DNA of 64,000 bases from Marinobacter sp. 1-4A (GCF_016597725.1 NZ_VCGY01000003.1:186001-250000), one strand, 5' to 3'. Numbered from the stretch's first letter, positions 27,932 to 35,477 are shown. Translations and numbers: made by a program. The notes: generated by a model not told the origin, from the sequence alone.

Positions 27932-28093
27932 TCATCCTTTAAACTCTACATTCGAGCCACAGTGGACAGCAAACATTGGGCCGCCAGACCAGCGTCTGCA
28001 CGTAGAACAGTGGCAAAGCCCCACCTCAGTCTCGCTTTCAGAGACAACTTCAATAGAACCACACAAACATTTGCCTTTCATGAGAGTCTCCAT
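27932..28093 (-). pseudogene. Truncated GFA/CENP-V family gene
   Basis: The 53-codon frame encodes METLMKGKCLCGSIEVVSE and then VGLCHCSTCRRWSGGPM. This is the N-terminal third of the glutathione-dependent formaldehyde-activating (GFA) fold, with the C-x-C and C-x-C-x2-C zinc ligands intact. Family members are usually 110-140 residues; here a TGA follows VEFKG, and the second zinc half and the C-terminus are absent. The tiny lipoprotein gene begins 29 bases later. The truncation probably came from a recombination event at its 3' end. Translation could start at 28093 or at the ATG at 28081. Confidence 0.65.
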
Positions 28094-28110
28094 GGTTGAT
28101 CAGTGGCGCT

Positions 28111-28216
28111 TGCTAACAATTGACTGTGTTGTCAACTCCCAAAATTACGTCACCCTTTCCCGCCGCGGTTCTTGGTTTTTAACCATGGTATTGAGCACCA
28201 TAGTCACTTGTTATAC
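28111..28216 (-). repeat. attC-like palindromic site after the nuclease-like gene
   Basis: On the minus strand the 106-bp segment begins with an R''-like box (GTATAAC) followed by AAGTGACT. It ends AGTCAATT followed by an R'-like GTTAGCA. The two ends pair: TAACAAGTGACT matches the complement of the right end, TAACAATTGACT, with one odd base, the sort of unpaired base seen in attC arms. It lies 48 bases after the stop of the gene at 28264, exactly where a cassette attC would be. The core GTTAGC is one base off the GTTRRRY consensus. Covariance-model testing is needed to confirm. Confidence 0.5.
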
Positions 28217-28263
28217 GTTACCTACATCAACTTCGCTATTTCGAAATTCGGCCATTAGCGGAG

Positions 28264-29736
28264 CTATCTTGAATAGGTACTAGGCTTAGGAAATCCTCCA
28301 CGTATAATTGCAACAACAATGATAACTTGAGACTGGCCACTCGAATGCATAAAGACTTCAATATCGTCTTCAACAATACCAATGGGCTCATTTTTTGGTG
28401 ATGACTCAAGGACAGACAACACTCCTAGTCGCTTGCCAAGCCCTATTGCATAAGCAGCGGTCTGTTTGAAGTATTTCTTAAAATCTTTAGGAAATAGAGC
28501 TTTTTCGTTCTCGACTTTTAACTCAAGCGGTATATCCCTGAACGTAAGATCGGTGATTCCGCCAGCAGCTGCCGGATGACCTTGTAAGTGTTCCCCGATA
28601 TCACTTCTATTTCGAAGCATCTTGGTGGCTTCATTCTGGTAAATTGCTTCAGACGTACCCGCTTCAAAAAGCCCATCTCTCAAGGCCTGAGCAGCGATGT
28701 TACCCAAACCTGAAAGCAATATCATCGTGTTGGCAAGATCGTCTGTGTGTAACCCCGGAAAAGTGCGCAATTTATCGCGAATACTTAGGAGATGGCGATC
28801 TACATTTGAAAATCCAGTCAACGGATTTGCATTGACGTCACTTCCTTCTAGCAACAGGCGGCGATGCCCAACAATAGCAACATCTCGGCAATGAGTTGTG
28901 TCATCAAACTCGGCTGCGTAGAGAAACTCGTAAGGCCTTGATCCGAATGAGTGCGCGATCTCTAGAACAGCCCTACCAGTACCAGTCAGAATGAATGGGC
29001 CGTCTCCCTCCGGCTTCTCGAAGGTGAAACTTGGCAACCAATCCTTCTCACGAATGTCGACAGTTACGGGTTTCAACGAGAGGGAGCTTGCACCTTTGGG
29101 CCAATGTGAAACCCTGACTTCTATCGTAAGATCGTAAGATGTGCCTGGTTTAAGGTAATTCCATTGCTGAGCTGGCTCTCCATCAATGTCAAATTTTAAG
29201 AATGCCACTGTTGTTTCGAGCTTCTCCGGCTCTTCCGAATTTCTATTCCAGACGGGAATACGGCCATCTCCGAAACCTTTAAGTGGAAGATTAGCAAATA
29301 GGAGTAGAGGCAACGACCACTGTTTCAAATGATCCTGAATAACGTCTAATTCGTTTACGCTCTTGACACCGGCCACTTGATCTAGAAAAACTCTTAGCCG
29401 TTCATCCGCAGAGAACGCAGAGGATTTTTTTGCCTCTGACGCCTTTAACTTCGCTGAATTTAAAAAACGTTGAGCATCTTGCTCTGCATTCCTTATAGCG
29501 TGTTTCCACTCAGCCAAGATTGCAAAAATGGTTATGGCGGCGTGATAAGCTCGATACTGATCCTCAACATCACCCTTATCCACTATGGAGATTGTTGTTT
29601 CAAGCTCCAAACAAGCTTTTTTTAATCGCTCAAAATTCTGCACTGAAGCATCCAAAGCTCCGTCAAGTGCGGCATTAATTTCAATCCTCGAAGAAAAAGC
29701 TTGGTGGAAAGTTTCGAAGTTTGGCTCGTTCTTCAT
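28264..29736 (-). CDS. Predicted PD-(D/E)xK nuclease-like protein, partner of the upstream gene
   Basis: The 490-residue protein begins MKNEPNFETFHQAFSSR (GGAG 8 bases upstream; a longer start at 29790 is less likely). Residues about 1-115 are helical and probably coiled-coil. A middle part (about 170-300) looks beta-rich (KPGTSYDLTIEVRVSHWPKG, then LEIAHSFGSRPYEFLYAAEF). The C-terminal domain has GGITDLTF then IPLELKVENE: Asp396, Glu405, Lys407 and Gln425 (KYFKQTAAYA) fit the D...ExK...Q pattern of restriction-like endonucleases. The gene overlaps the upstream one by 56 bases, so the two are translated together. The nuclease call is motif-based inference; substrate is unknown. A role in anti-phage defence is possible but unproven. 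Confidence 0.6.
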   Translation of the reverse strand: MKNEPNFETFHQAFSSRIEINAALDGALDASVQNFERLKKACLELETTISIVDKGDVEDQYRAYHAAITIFAILAEWKHAIRNAEQDAQRFLNSAKLKASEAKKSSAFSADERLRVFLDQVAGVKSVNELDVIQDHLKQWSLPLLLFANLPLKGFGDGRIPVWNRNSEEPEKLETTVAFLKFDIDGEPAQQWNYLKPGTSYDLTIEVRVSHWPKGASSLSLKPVTVDIREKDWLPSFTFEKPEGDGPFILTGTGRAVLEIAHSFGSRPYEFLYAAEFDDTTHCRDVAIVGHRRLLLEGSDVNANPLTGFSNVDRHLLSIRDKLRTFPGLHTDDLANTMILLSGLGNIAAQALRDGLFEAGTSEAIYQNEATKMLRNRSDIGEHLQGHPAAAGGITDLTFRDIPLELKVENEKALFPKDFKKYFKQTAAYAIGLGKRLGVLSVLESSPKNEPIGIVEDDIEVFMHSSGQSQVIIVVAIIRGGFPKPSTYSR

Positions 29737-32248
29737 TTTCTCTCTCCAAATCAGAAAGCAGACTTCGCCATTTTTCAGGCAGCTCATCAAGTAGCTCTCT
29801 ATTTTCTATCTTGTGCTCAATCTCCGCAGCCACCTCTACCATAGCGACTTCAAGTAGCCACTGCTTAAATCGATCTTCTATGGGGATACTCGCCTTAAGC
29901 TCTTTAAATAGAGCGCTTGCATCTTTATATTTTCCGGCTTTGGTCAAAGCAGCAGCGTACAGTAGCGCCTCTATAAAGTCCTCAGGCCTAAATGGTTTGA
30001 GAGCTAAAAAAGCCTTTCTGATCCCATCAGTACAGTTTAGAAGCTCTTCGAGTGGGGCACTCAAAATTGCTGACATACAGTCATCGACAGAAATAGAGCG
30101 AGTATATTCATCCTGAATTGATTTCACTGCTACCTTGACGAAATCAGGAACCTCTTTAAAGACGTAGTGCAATTGATCAACAGCACGGTATAGGGCACTT
30201 CCTTCTAAAGTGAGTAAAATATTTGAAAGTAGCTGCCCAACCTTTGCTTTTCTTTCTTCAAGTGAAAGGCAGAGGCAGGTAAAAGTATCAATGCAATCGA
30301 CAACAAAGTCTTCCCGTTTACTCTCTTGGGAGTAGTAAACAATCAGGTTCCATAACGGTTGTTTTATAAGGCTTCTCATTTCCTCTGGAAATGATCTTCG
30401 CCTGAGAGCGCGAACTGCCGACCGATGAACGATTACATATGGGTCGGTTATTAGCACGGAATATGCTTCAAAGAACAGACCAGGGAAATTATTTACTAGA
30501 TCATATGGCACGTCCTCCCACGCCCTCACAGCTCTGGCGCGCACCAATGTGCTTTCATCCATAAGCGCACCGTACCAATCAGGCAACACTAGAGCCAAAC
30601 TGTCAACTCCGGTCAATAATTTGGAAACATGGGTGATCATGTTTCCACGCATCTGTGTTTGATTTTTAGGTAGCTGGCGATAAAAATCTAGAAACTCTTC
30701 AATCCCCTTAATCCCGTTTGATTTTGCGCCAATTGCAGCCCACTCAATAAGTGATTCTTGTAAACTGTCAATGGCGGATAGCTTATTATTCTTGTCCATC
30801 TCGGAGAACACATCTCCAACCACTTCCAGAGTGCTCTCTGTACCTACTTTCTCATATTTTTCGCTTAGAGTTGCAGCTGCACCGACCAGATCTTCAAAAT
30901 GTTCAACTGCGAGTTCAGCAAATTCATCCCAAGAATGCCTGAAAAATTGTCCGGCATCATCCATGCCATTCTCTGGCTTTTCTACGGCTGCCCAAAGTAA
31001 CCTTCTAAAGGCTATCTTTTGAGGCAATCCTATGTGAGCTTTTTTTCGATACTCGTGTTTCAGTACAGATTGATAGATCCTGTGGGCCTCTTTTCTCCCT
31101 GTATCGTCACAGCCTGCAAGAAATGATTGGATTACCGCATCTGTTTCTTCTGGATAATGCTCGAAGCACTTTGACGCCGCTTCCCGAAGGTAGTGGAGTA
31201 AATCGCTATCACGTCGCTCTTCTGGAAATAGACTACGCCTACGAATTAGCTTTGCGATGATGCTTCTAGTATGTGTTGAAAACTGTGCCTCACAATTGGT
31301 GGCAAGTATTATCTTTATCGCGGCGCAGACCTTTCCAGCATTTGCATCACGTAAAAGAGTATCGACTTCGGCTGAAATATCTATCCTTCTTTTTTGGTAG
31401 AGCGAGCGAATAGGGCCTGCATCAATTTTTACTGTTCTTACTCCCCCGATATGTGCCCCGGGTGATGGACCTAATGCCATCGATGCAAACCGATGGGCAA
31501 CGTTTGTTAGTTCACTACATGAAAGCTTTTCAGCATTAGACAAAATCACATCAATGGCATCCGGTGATTTTGCATAACTGCGCACCAAGCGTAATGCCAC
31601 TGATAGTTTTTCCTCTGGTTTCAACGATGCGTTGAGCAATGCCTTTGCTCCGGACATCGAATAAGGCACATGCTCGTGCAATACTGCAGGCAAAAGGTGG
31701 TCGACTACCTTTCTTGTAAATGCCTCAGGAGCAAGGTTTGCAAGCTGCTCCAGGCGAGGGTCGTCCGTTGCAATATCTTCCTGATCAAGCTCGTCCAGCA
31801 AATCAAGAACAAAGGTTTCTTCTAGGGAGAGCTGGCTACGAAGCACAGCTCGCTCGCTCTGCCTATCTGCTTGCCTTTGCTTCCTCTTGCTTTCTTCCTC
31901 TTCTCGGGCTTTTTTTCTTTGTTCAGCAGCTTTTTCCCTTGGTGCAACAAAATCCATAATATTCGGGACTCCGACAGGAATCCTCTCTTTGCAATCTTTG
32001 CAGTTACTCTGGTAGAAGTCGTATGCACCATCTTCGAGAAGCCAACACATCATCGAGTTTTTCTTGGAGAACTTGCACTGTACCCCCATATGCCCGATTG
32101 GGAGGCCTGTTTCAGCTTCAATCATTCCCCTGCCTGGGGATCGAGCAAGCTCAGCATGAAAACACCAATTGCTTAGAAGTTTTTTTGCTCGGAGATTGCG
32201 CTGACCTGCTTCTATAGCTTTCTTATAGTCGGCTTCAAAATCATCCAT
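29681..32248 (-). CDS. Large HEAT-like helical-repeat protein with N-terminal Cys cluster
   Basis: The 855-residue protein is of a type I do not recognise. Residues 1-95 hold five Cys: C29, C58, C68 and a C83-x2-C86 pair (SNCKDCKERIPVG). The last four could bind zinc or an Fe-S cluster. Residues about 102-135 are a highly charged coiled-coil (EKAAEQRKKAREEEE-like). The remainder is an alpha-solenoid of HEAT/ARM type, clearest around STLVRARAVRAWEDVPYDLV and IVHRSAVRALRRRSFPEEM. No membrane segments, ATPase or catalytic motif are visible. It is the first gene of a two-gene unit with the predicted nuclease. AAGGAG lies about 12 bases before the ATG. It may be a sensor or scaffold for the nuclease. 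Confidence 0.6.
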   Translation of the reverse strand: MDDFEADYKKAIEAGQRNLRAKKLLSNWCFHAELARSPGRGMIEAETGLPIGHMGVQCKFSKKNSMMCWLLEDGAYDFYQSNCKDCKERIPVGVPNIMDFVAPREKAAEQRKKAREEEESKRKQRQADRQSERAVLRSQLSLEETFVLDLLDELDQEDIATDDPRLEQLANLAPEAFTRKVVDHLLPAVLHEHVPYSMSGAKALLNASLKPEEKLSVALRLVRSYAKSPDAIDVILSNAEKLSCSELTNVAHRFASMALGPSPGAHIGGVRTVKIDAGPIRSLYQKRRIDISAEVDTLLRDANAGKVCAAIKIILATNCEAQFSTHTRSIIAKLIRRRSLFPEERRDSDLLHYLREAASKCFEHYPEETDAVIQSFLAGCDDTGRKEAHRIYQSVLKHEYRKKAHIGLPQKIAFRRLLWAAVEKPENGMDDAGQFFRHSWDEFAELAVEHFEDLVGAAATLSEKYEKVGTESTLEVVGDVFSEMDKNNKLSAIDSLQESLIEWAAIGAKSNGIKGIEEFLDFYRQLPKNQTQMRGNMITHVSKLLTGVDSLALVLPDWYGALMDESTLVRARAVRAWEDVPYDLVNNFPGLFFEAYSVLITDPYVIVHRSAVRALRRRSFPEEMRSLIKQPLWNLIVYYSQESKREDFVVDCIDTFTCLCLSLEERKAKVGQLLSNILLTLEGSALYRAVDQLHYVFKEVPDFVKVAVKSIQDEYTRSISVDDCMSAILSAPLEELLNCTDGIRKAFLALKPFRPEDFIEALLYAAALTKAGKYKDASALFKELKASIPIEDRFKQWLLEVAMVEVAAEIEHKIENRELLDELPEKWRSLLSDLERENEERAKLRNFPPSFFFED

Positions 32249-32351
32249 CTGTGGAGATCTCTCCTTACATGTTTTTTGTACGATAATTTCTAACTAATAC
32301 GATTATGTCCGCTTTGGGTCGAAATCGGATTTACCACACCCACCGTGTAAC

Positions 32352-32479
32352 GAGGCTGTAGAAAAACCCTCACCCCTTTTGTTGACGGCGCTCCTACGTA
32401 AAATCTGGATGTATTTTCGATGATGAGTGCTCCAGATTTTAAGAATAAGCGCTATTTTTAGTTCGTTTATTGATCAATT
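32352..32479. mobile_element. Possible terminal remnant of an insertion sequence
   Basis: The segment begins GAGGCTGTAGAAAAACCC and continues through AT-rich non-coding sequence with GCTCCAGATTTTAAG. The start resembles the ends of IS1182-type elements as I remember them. No transposase frame remains. This is a weak call resting on the look of the terminal sequence only. Confidence 0.3.
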
Positions 32480-32506
32480 TCGGGTCGGGAAAGTCTCCTA
32501 ACCTTG

Positions 32507-32836
32507 GTGAGTAGACCAAAGGAATTGCACCCTCGGCCCCTCTCAGAACGGTGCGTGAGCCTCTCGACTCACACCGCTCCCATCAAGCAAAGTCACCCAC
32601 CATGCCTCGCTGCCAGTGTACAAACAGGGAAGGTCGTGTCTTAGCCAATGACTTCAAAAGCTGGCTTGCACGCATCTTCCGTCCTTTCAGGCGCTTGAAC
32701 TTCGCCATCGCCCAAGCCACTAAGGTTTGATTGAAATGTCGCAATACCGGGTACAGGGCAGAAGGATAGAACCTTCCATAGTACGCCAGCCACCCCCGAA
32801 GAATCGGGTTATGGAGTCGCGATATATCTGCCAGAC
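32507..32836 (-). mobile_element. 3' fragment of a group II intron (maturase C-terminus plus domains V-VI)
   Basis: On the minus strand the first about 240 bases encode the last about 80 residues of a group II intron reverse transcriptase/maturase: LHNPILRGWLAYYGRFYPSA, then LYPVLRHFNQTLVAWAMAKF, ending RPSLFVHWQRGMVGDFA. Right after the stop comes a domain V hairpin (GAGCGGTGTGAGTCGAGAGG, then CTCACGCACCGTTCTGAG) and a domain VI-like segment ending CTACTCAC near 32507. The 5' part of the intron (RNA domains I-IV and most of the reverse transcriptase) is gone, cut at the edge of the IS3 element. It cannot move by itself. Confidence 0.85.
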
Positions 32837-32868
32837 TGGACTTCCCCCAATAAAATGGACACGCCCCA

Positions 32869-33672
32869 TCAGTTAATTCCCTCGAACTCTATCGGAGTCC
32901 GGTAACCAAGGCTACTGTGCAGTCGTAGGCTGTTATAAAAACCTTCTATATAGTCTTTTATATGTTTTCGTAATTGCCGCATCGTGACGAAGCTCGTTGC
33001 ATGCAGCAATTCTCCCTTCAAGGTTTTGAAGAAGGATTCCACCTCAGCATTGTCCGTGCATTGCCCCGGTCGATTCATACTGTGACGCACGCCATTCTGA
33101 CTTAAGAAGGCCTGCGTTTTTTGAGCGCGGTACTCAGTGCCTCGATCCGTATGGAACAGCAGTCCGGAGCCCGGCTGCCTTGTTGCAAACGCCTCTCTCA
33201 ACGCCCCTTTAGCCAGCGCCGCATTCAGGTTTTCATCCAGTCGCCAGCTGACGATTCGACGAGAGAATAGATCCAGAACAACCGCCAGAAACACATGCCT
33301 CCTACCAAGCTTTATATACGTAACATCGCTGCTCCACTGCTGATTCACCGCTACAGGCTTTTCAACGCTCAGGCGGTGATTGGGAAGGGCTTTAAGTAGG
33401 TCTCGGCGTTTGTTCATTCGACGATACACTCGCATCACTCGCGCTCTCATGCCCCATTCCTGCATCAGCCGCGCCACACGATTCTCACCAACCACTTCAC
33501 CTTTGCGACGAAGTGCCTGACAGACTCTAGGGCTGCCGTAGCGCCCTTTGCTATCGTTATAGACGCGCCGAATCTTAAACAGCAGAGCAGCATTCTCAGC
33601 GGCTCTCTGACTGGGCCGCCTGCTGGCCCAAGCGTAGTAACCGGATCGAGATACCTTGAGGTGCTGGCACAA
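32869..33672 (-). CDS. IS3-family transposase OrfB (DDE integrase domain)
   Basis: The 267-residue frame carries the IS3 OrfB. The N-terminal HTH-21-like part has SRSGYYAWASRRPSQRAAEN, and the rve catalytic core has Asp in QWSSDVTYI, Asp in LLFHTDRGTEY and Glu in NAEVESFFKTLKGEL. All three catalytic residues are present, so the enzyme is probably active. The visible start is a TTG and is likely not used: OrfB is expected as an OrfAB fusion through a -1 frameshift in orfA. Confidence 0.93.
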   Translation of the reverse strand: MCQHLKVSRSGYYAWASRRPSQRAAENAALLFKIRRVYNDSKGRYGSPRVCQALRRKGEVVGENRVARLMQEWGMRARVMRVYRRMNKRRDLLKALPNHRLSVEKPVAVNQQWSSDVTYIKLGRRHVFLAVVLDLFSRRIVSWRLDENLNAALAKGALREAFATRQPGSGLLFHTDRGTEYRAQKTQAFLSQNGVRHSMNRPGQCTDNAEVESFFKTLKGELLHATSFVTMRQLRKHIKDYIEGFYNSLRLHSSLGYRTPIEFEGIN

Positions 33673-33677
33673 AGCTT

Positions 33678-34049
33678 TTACGCTGTGTTTCCGTCGGTGC
33701 TTCCAGACGAACCGGAACGCTTCCGCCGTTCCTCTGCCTGAAAGCGTCGAAACTTTTTTAGAATGTCATTCTCCTCCTGAAGCTCCGATACCCGGCGTTT
33801 CAGGCGAGCAACCTCATCCTGCTCGTGAATCTTTTTCTTGGCCTCTGCTGGCGCCTTCTTAACCCGTTTCATGGCAAATTTTCCTTCACGGTATTCTTTG
33901 CGCCAGCGTGACAGCATGAAGGGGTGAATATCCAGAGCCTCGGCAACGCTTTTGACGCTGCGGTGGGCCTGATGACTCCACTCTACGGCTTTGACTTTGA
34001 ACTCATCACTGTACTGCTGGGTTTTCTTCCCCGTGATCATCTTCGGCAT
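33678..34049 (-). CDS. IS3-family transposase OrfA
   Basis: The 123-residue OrfA holds an N-terminal helix-turn-helix (QYSDEFKVKAVEWSHQAHRS, then ALDIHPFMLSRWRKEYREGK) and a leucine-zipper-like coiled coil (ARLKRRVSELQEENDILKKF). Near its end lies the slippery heptamer A-AAA-AAG (33759-33753). A -1 shift there joins it in frame to OrfB through a segment reading AEAFRFVWKHRRKHSVKALC. The start codon follows a GGAG-type ribosome site. Confidence 0.9.
   Translation of the reverse strand: MPKMITGKKTQQYSDEFKVKAVEWSHQAHRSVKSVAEALDIHPFMLSRWRKEYREGKFAMKRVKKAPAEAKKKIHEQDEVARLKRRVSELQEENDILKKFRRFQAEERRKRSGSSGSTDGNTA
33753..33759 (-). promoter_or_regulatory. Programmed -1 frameshift site of the IS3 element
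   Basis: The heptamer AAAAAAG in the codons for Leu-Lys-Lys of OrfA allows slippage. Translation of the -1 frame from here runs open into OrfB and gives the conserved FVWKH...HSVKALCQHLKVSRSGYY junction. This is the usual way IS3 elements make their transposase. Confidence 0.85.
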
Positions 34050-34106
34050 CGGTTATCTCCTCCTGCGGAGTTATCGATGCGTGTCCACTAAACTGGGGGA
34101 AGTCCA

Positions 34107-34131
34107 GTGTCCGGTTGACCGCCTAGTTATG
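34107..34131 (-). repeat. attC-like half-site cut by the IS3 element
   Basis: On the minus strand the 25 bases read CATAAC (R''-like) then TAGGCGGTCAACCGGACAC and stop exactly at the IS end. This matches the left arm of many environmental attC sites, where TAAC is followed by about 8 bases and a TCAA-CGGAC core. The right arm is not found on the other side of the IS, where the intron fragment lies instead. It is placed after the two small secreted-protein genes, as expected for the attC of their cassette. Confidence 0.5.
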
Positions 34132-34269
34132 TGTTTTAAACTAACCGAAATTAAATAAATATTTTACCATTCCGATCTAGGTCAACTTTGGAGTGAGGCT
34201 GAAGACAAAATGGAAGCTTGGGTAATTACCATTTGTTTTCTATATCATTATTGTTATACCAGTAATTTT
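34132..34269. other. AT-rich intergenic stretch, nothing clear
   Basis: About 140 AT-rich bases downstream of the small secreted-protein gene. I see no gene, no terminator with a stem longer than 5 bp, and no further repeat. Confidence 0.4.
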
Positions 34270-34713
34270 CTAAAATAAATTCTTTTCACAGCGGATATTG
34301 TTGAGGGTAGACGACTGAAAGCTTGACCCACTGATGCTTACCATTTCATATTTACCATTGCTTGAATTCATGTCCAGAACTATTCGCCTAAATATATACT
34401 CTCCATCTTCGGACGGGAATGATTGGTGAAGCTGTCCATCAATTATCCGGTAGTAACTTTTATTTATGATGCCGTTTATTAAATGTATTTCGACATTAAC
34501 AAACTCAGTAGAAGTTGACTTTTGCCTCCAGTCCCCTAATTTTCTTGCTTCATCTAATTCAATATTTTTTAATTTCGAAATTTTTATTTTAGTTATAACA
34601 CGTGGAGTTGATTCTGTTTTTTCCTTAACAACAGAACAAGTAACATCTTCGAAATCATAAGCAATTACATTTAATGTAAAGCTTGCTAATACCAAAAACA
34701 CTAAATACTTCAT
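34270..34713 (-). CDS. Small secreted/periplasmic protein, unknown function
   Basis: From MKYLVFLVLASFTLNVIAYD the protein has 147 residues with a signal peptide cleaved near VIA-YD. The mature part has two Cys (VTCSVVKEK, then NIRCEKNLF at the end), which probably form a disulfide, and strand-rich sequence. I recognise no family. The start at 34713 overlaps the previous stop as ATGA, so it is coupled to the upstream lipoprotein gene. The region is much more AT-rich than the core genes, a sign of recent acquisition. Confidence 0.6.
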   Translation of the reverse strand: MKYLVFLVLASFTLNVIAYDFEDVTCSVVKEKTESTPRVITKIKISKLKNIELDEARKLGDWRQKSTSTEFVNVEIHLINGIINKSYYRIIDGQLHQSFPSEDGEYIFRRIVLDMNSSNGKYEMVSISGSSFQSSTLNNIRCEKNLF

Positions 34714-35093
34714 GTTCTGTTGCACTCCATTAAAACATAGTCTGTATCAGTAATCATTCCATTAATTATTTCTACATAATCAAGAAACCCAGAGCCGGGA
34801 TATTCATAAGTATAGGCACTAATAGAATAGAATTTGTAGCCATCAGGAATCTGCTTCGTTGCCAAACATCTACTTTTTCTTATATTAGTACAGGGAATAT
34901 AATCGCCATCGACTTCTATCTTCGAAAAATCTTTTTCAATTTTGATAGGCTTATTAAAACTACCAAACATTGTTTTCTTTACTGTACAGGATACTTGGCT
35001 GTAAATTTCTAGCTGTTTAGGCTGAGCAGCCCCTACCATTGACTGACATCCTGAAAAAATAATGGATGCTATAAAAACTAGTATTATTCTCAT
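34710..35093 (-). CDS. Small predicted lipoprotein, unknown function
   Basis: From MRIILVFIASIIFSGCQS the protein has 127 residues with lipobox IFSGC (Cys16). GGACGG lies just upstream of this ATG, so the longer start at 35129 is rejected. The mature part contains four more Cys (QVSCTVKKT, IPCTNIRKSRC, LMECNRT). Its layout, a Cys-bearing strand-rich domain followed by YVEIINGMITDTDY, resembles that of the next protein (VEIHLINGIINKSYY), so the two may be diverged copies of one fold. They are translated as a coupled pair. Confidence 0.65.
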   Translation of the reverse strand: MRIILVFIASIIFSGCQSMVGAAQPKQLEIYSQVSCTVKKTMFGSFNKPIKIEKDFSKIEVDGDYIPCTNIRKSRCLATKQIPDGYKFYSISAYTYEYPGSGFLDYVEIINGMITDTDYVLMECNRT

Positions 35094-35128
35094 TTTCCGT
35101 CCACTTATTAATATATCATAGGCTTGCA

Positions 35129-35267
35129 ATATAACAGCTAATTATACGAACACGTTCGCATATCACCCATTCGTAAAACTCTACTGGATCGCGCCCAAAA
35201 TACAAAACTTTCACCATTAAAACAGCACCTTGAGGCTCCATCACCACAGCTACCGCTGGAGTTATGC
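35129..35267 (-). repeat. attC-like element before the lipoprotein cassette
   Basis: On the minus strand a GCATAAC box (35267-35261) followed by TCC-AGC faces AGC and GTTATAT (35135-35129), about 139 bp away, similar in length to long Vibrio-type attC sites. The ends pair over ATAAC/GTTAT plus AGC/GCT. The lipoprotein gene begins 36 bases beyond the R'-like box, as a cassette would. Internal pairing is imperfect, so this is a candidate only. Confidence 0.4.
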
Positions 35268-35402
35268 GCCCTATAGTGAGCCACCCTTGCTCCCTTCATG
35301 GGCGTATAACTCCACCATTCTAGCCCCTACTTTCACAAACTATCAGGCAGTTACGGGCATTTCTCAGTTGAACTCGGGAGTTTTACGAATGCGTTCGTAT
35401 AA
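35142..35402. repeat. Long inverted-repeat cluster
   Basis: TTATACGAAC (35142-35151) plus ATTCGTAAAACTC (35169-35181) are together mirrored by a 25-base stretch at 35378-35402 (GAGTTTTACGAAT, then GCGTTCGTATAA); the left copy has a 17-base interruption. Nested inside, GGAGTTATGCGCCC (35258-35271) pairs with GGGCGTATAACTCC (35300-35313). The motif AGTTATRCG thus occurs four times within 260 bases. The right copy is itself a hairpin around its centre. No coding frame explains the region. It is best read as one or two overlapping attC-like sites (a second candidate spans 35304-35424). Confidence 0.6.
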
Positions 35403-35435
35403 CTCCGCTAATCCTCAGTTATAGGCCACAAGGCC

Positions 35436-35457
35436 CTAGTCTCCCGTCTGGCTAGTT
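35436..35457 (+). repeat. 22-bp direct repeat, copy 1
   Basis: CTAGTCTCCCGTCTGGCTAGTT is repeated with two mismatches at 36763-36784, on the other side of the formaldehyde dehydrogenase gene. See the second copy. Confidence 0.65.
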
Positions 35458-35477
35458 AAAAGGCAGCGAAGCAGGCA

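Larger units (their letters stand above)
32837..34106 (-). mobile_element. IS3-family insertion sequence, complete
   Basis: The 1270-bp element is bounded by imperfect inverted repeats. The left end reads TGGACTTCCCCCAATAAAAT and the complement of the right end reads TGGACTTCCCCCAGTTTAGT. It carries orfA and orfB with a programmed frameshift between them. The inverted repeat may extend two bases further on each side. No matching target duplication is visible (GAC before, GTG after), which suggests that a deletion or rearrangement followed insertion. It separates an attC-like half-site on the right from a beheaded group II intron on the left. Confidence 0.92.

Noticed and set aside
28123..28136. 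TTGAC-N6-GTCAA as an FNR-type box
   Set aside because: The spacer is too long for FNR/ANR, and the sequence is better explained as the pairing arm of the attC-like site.
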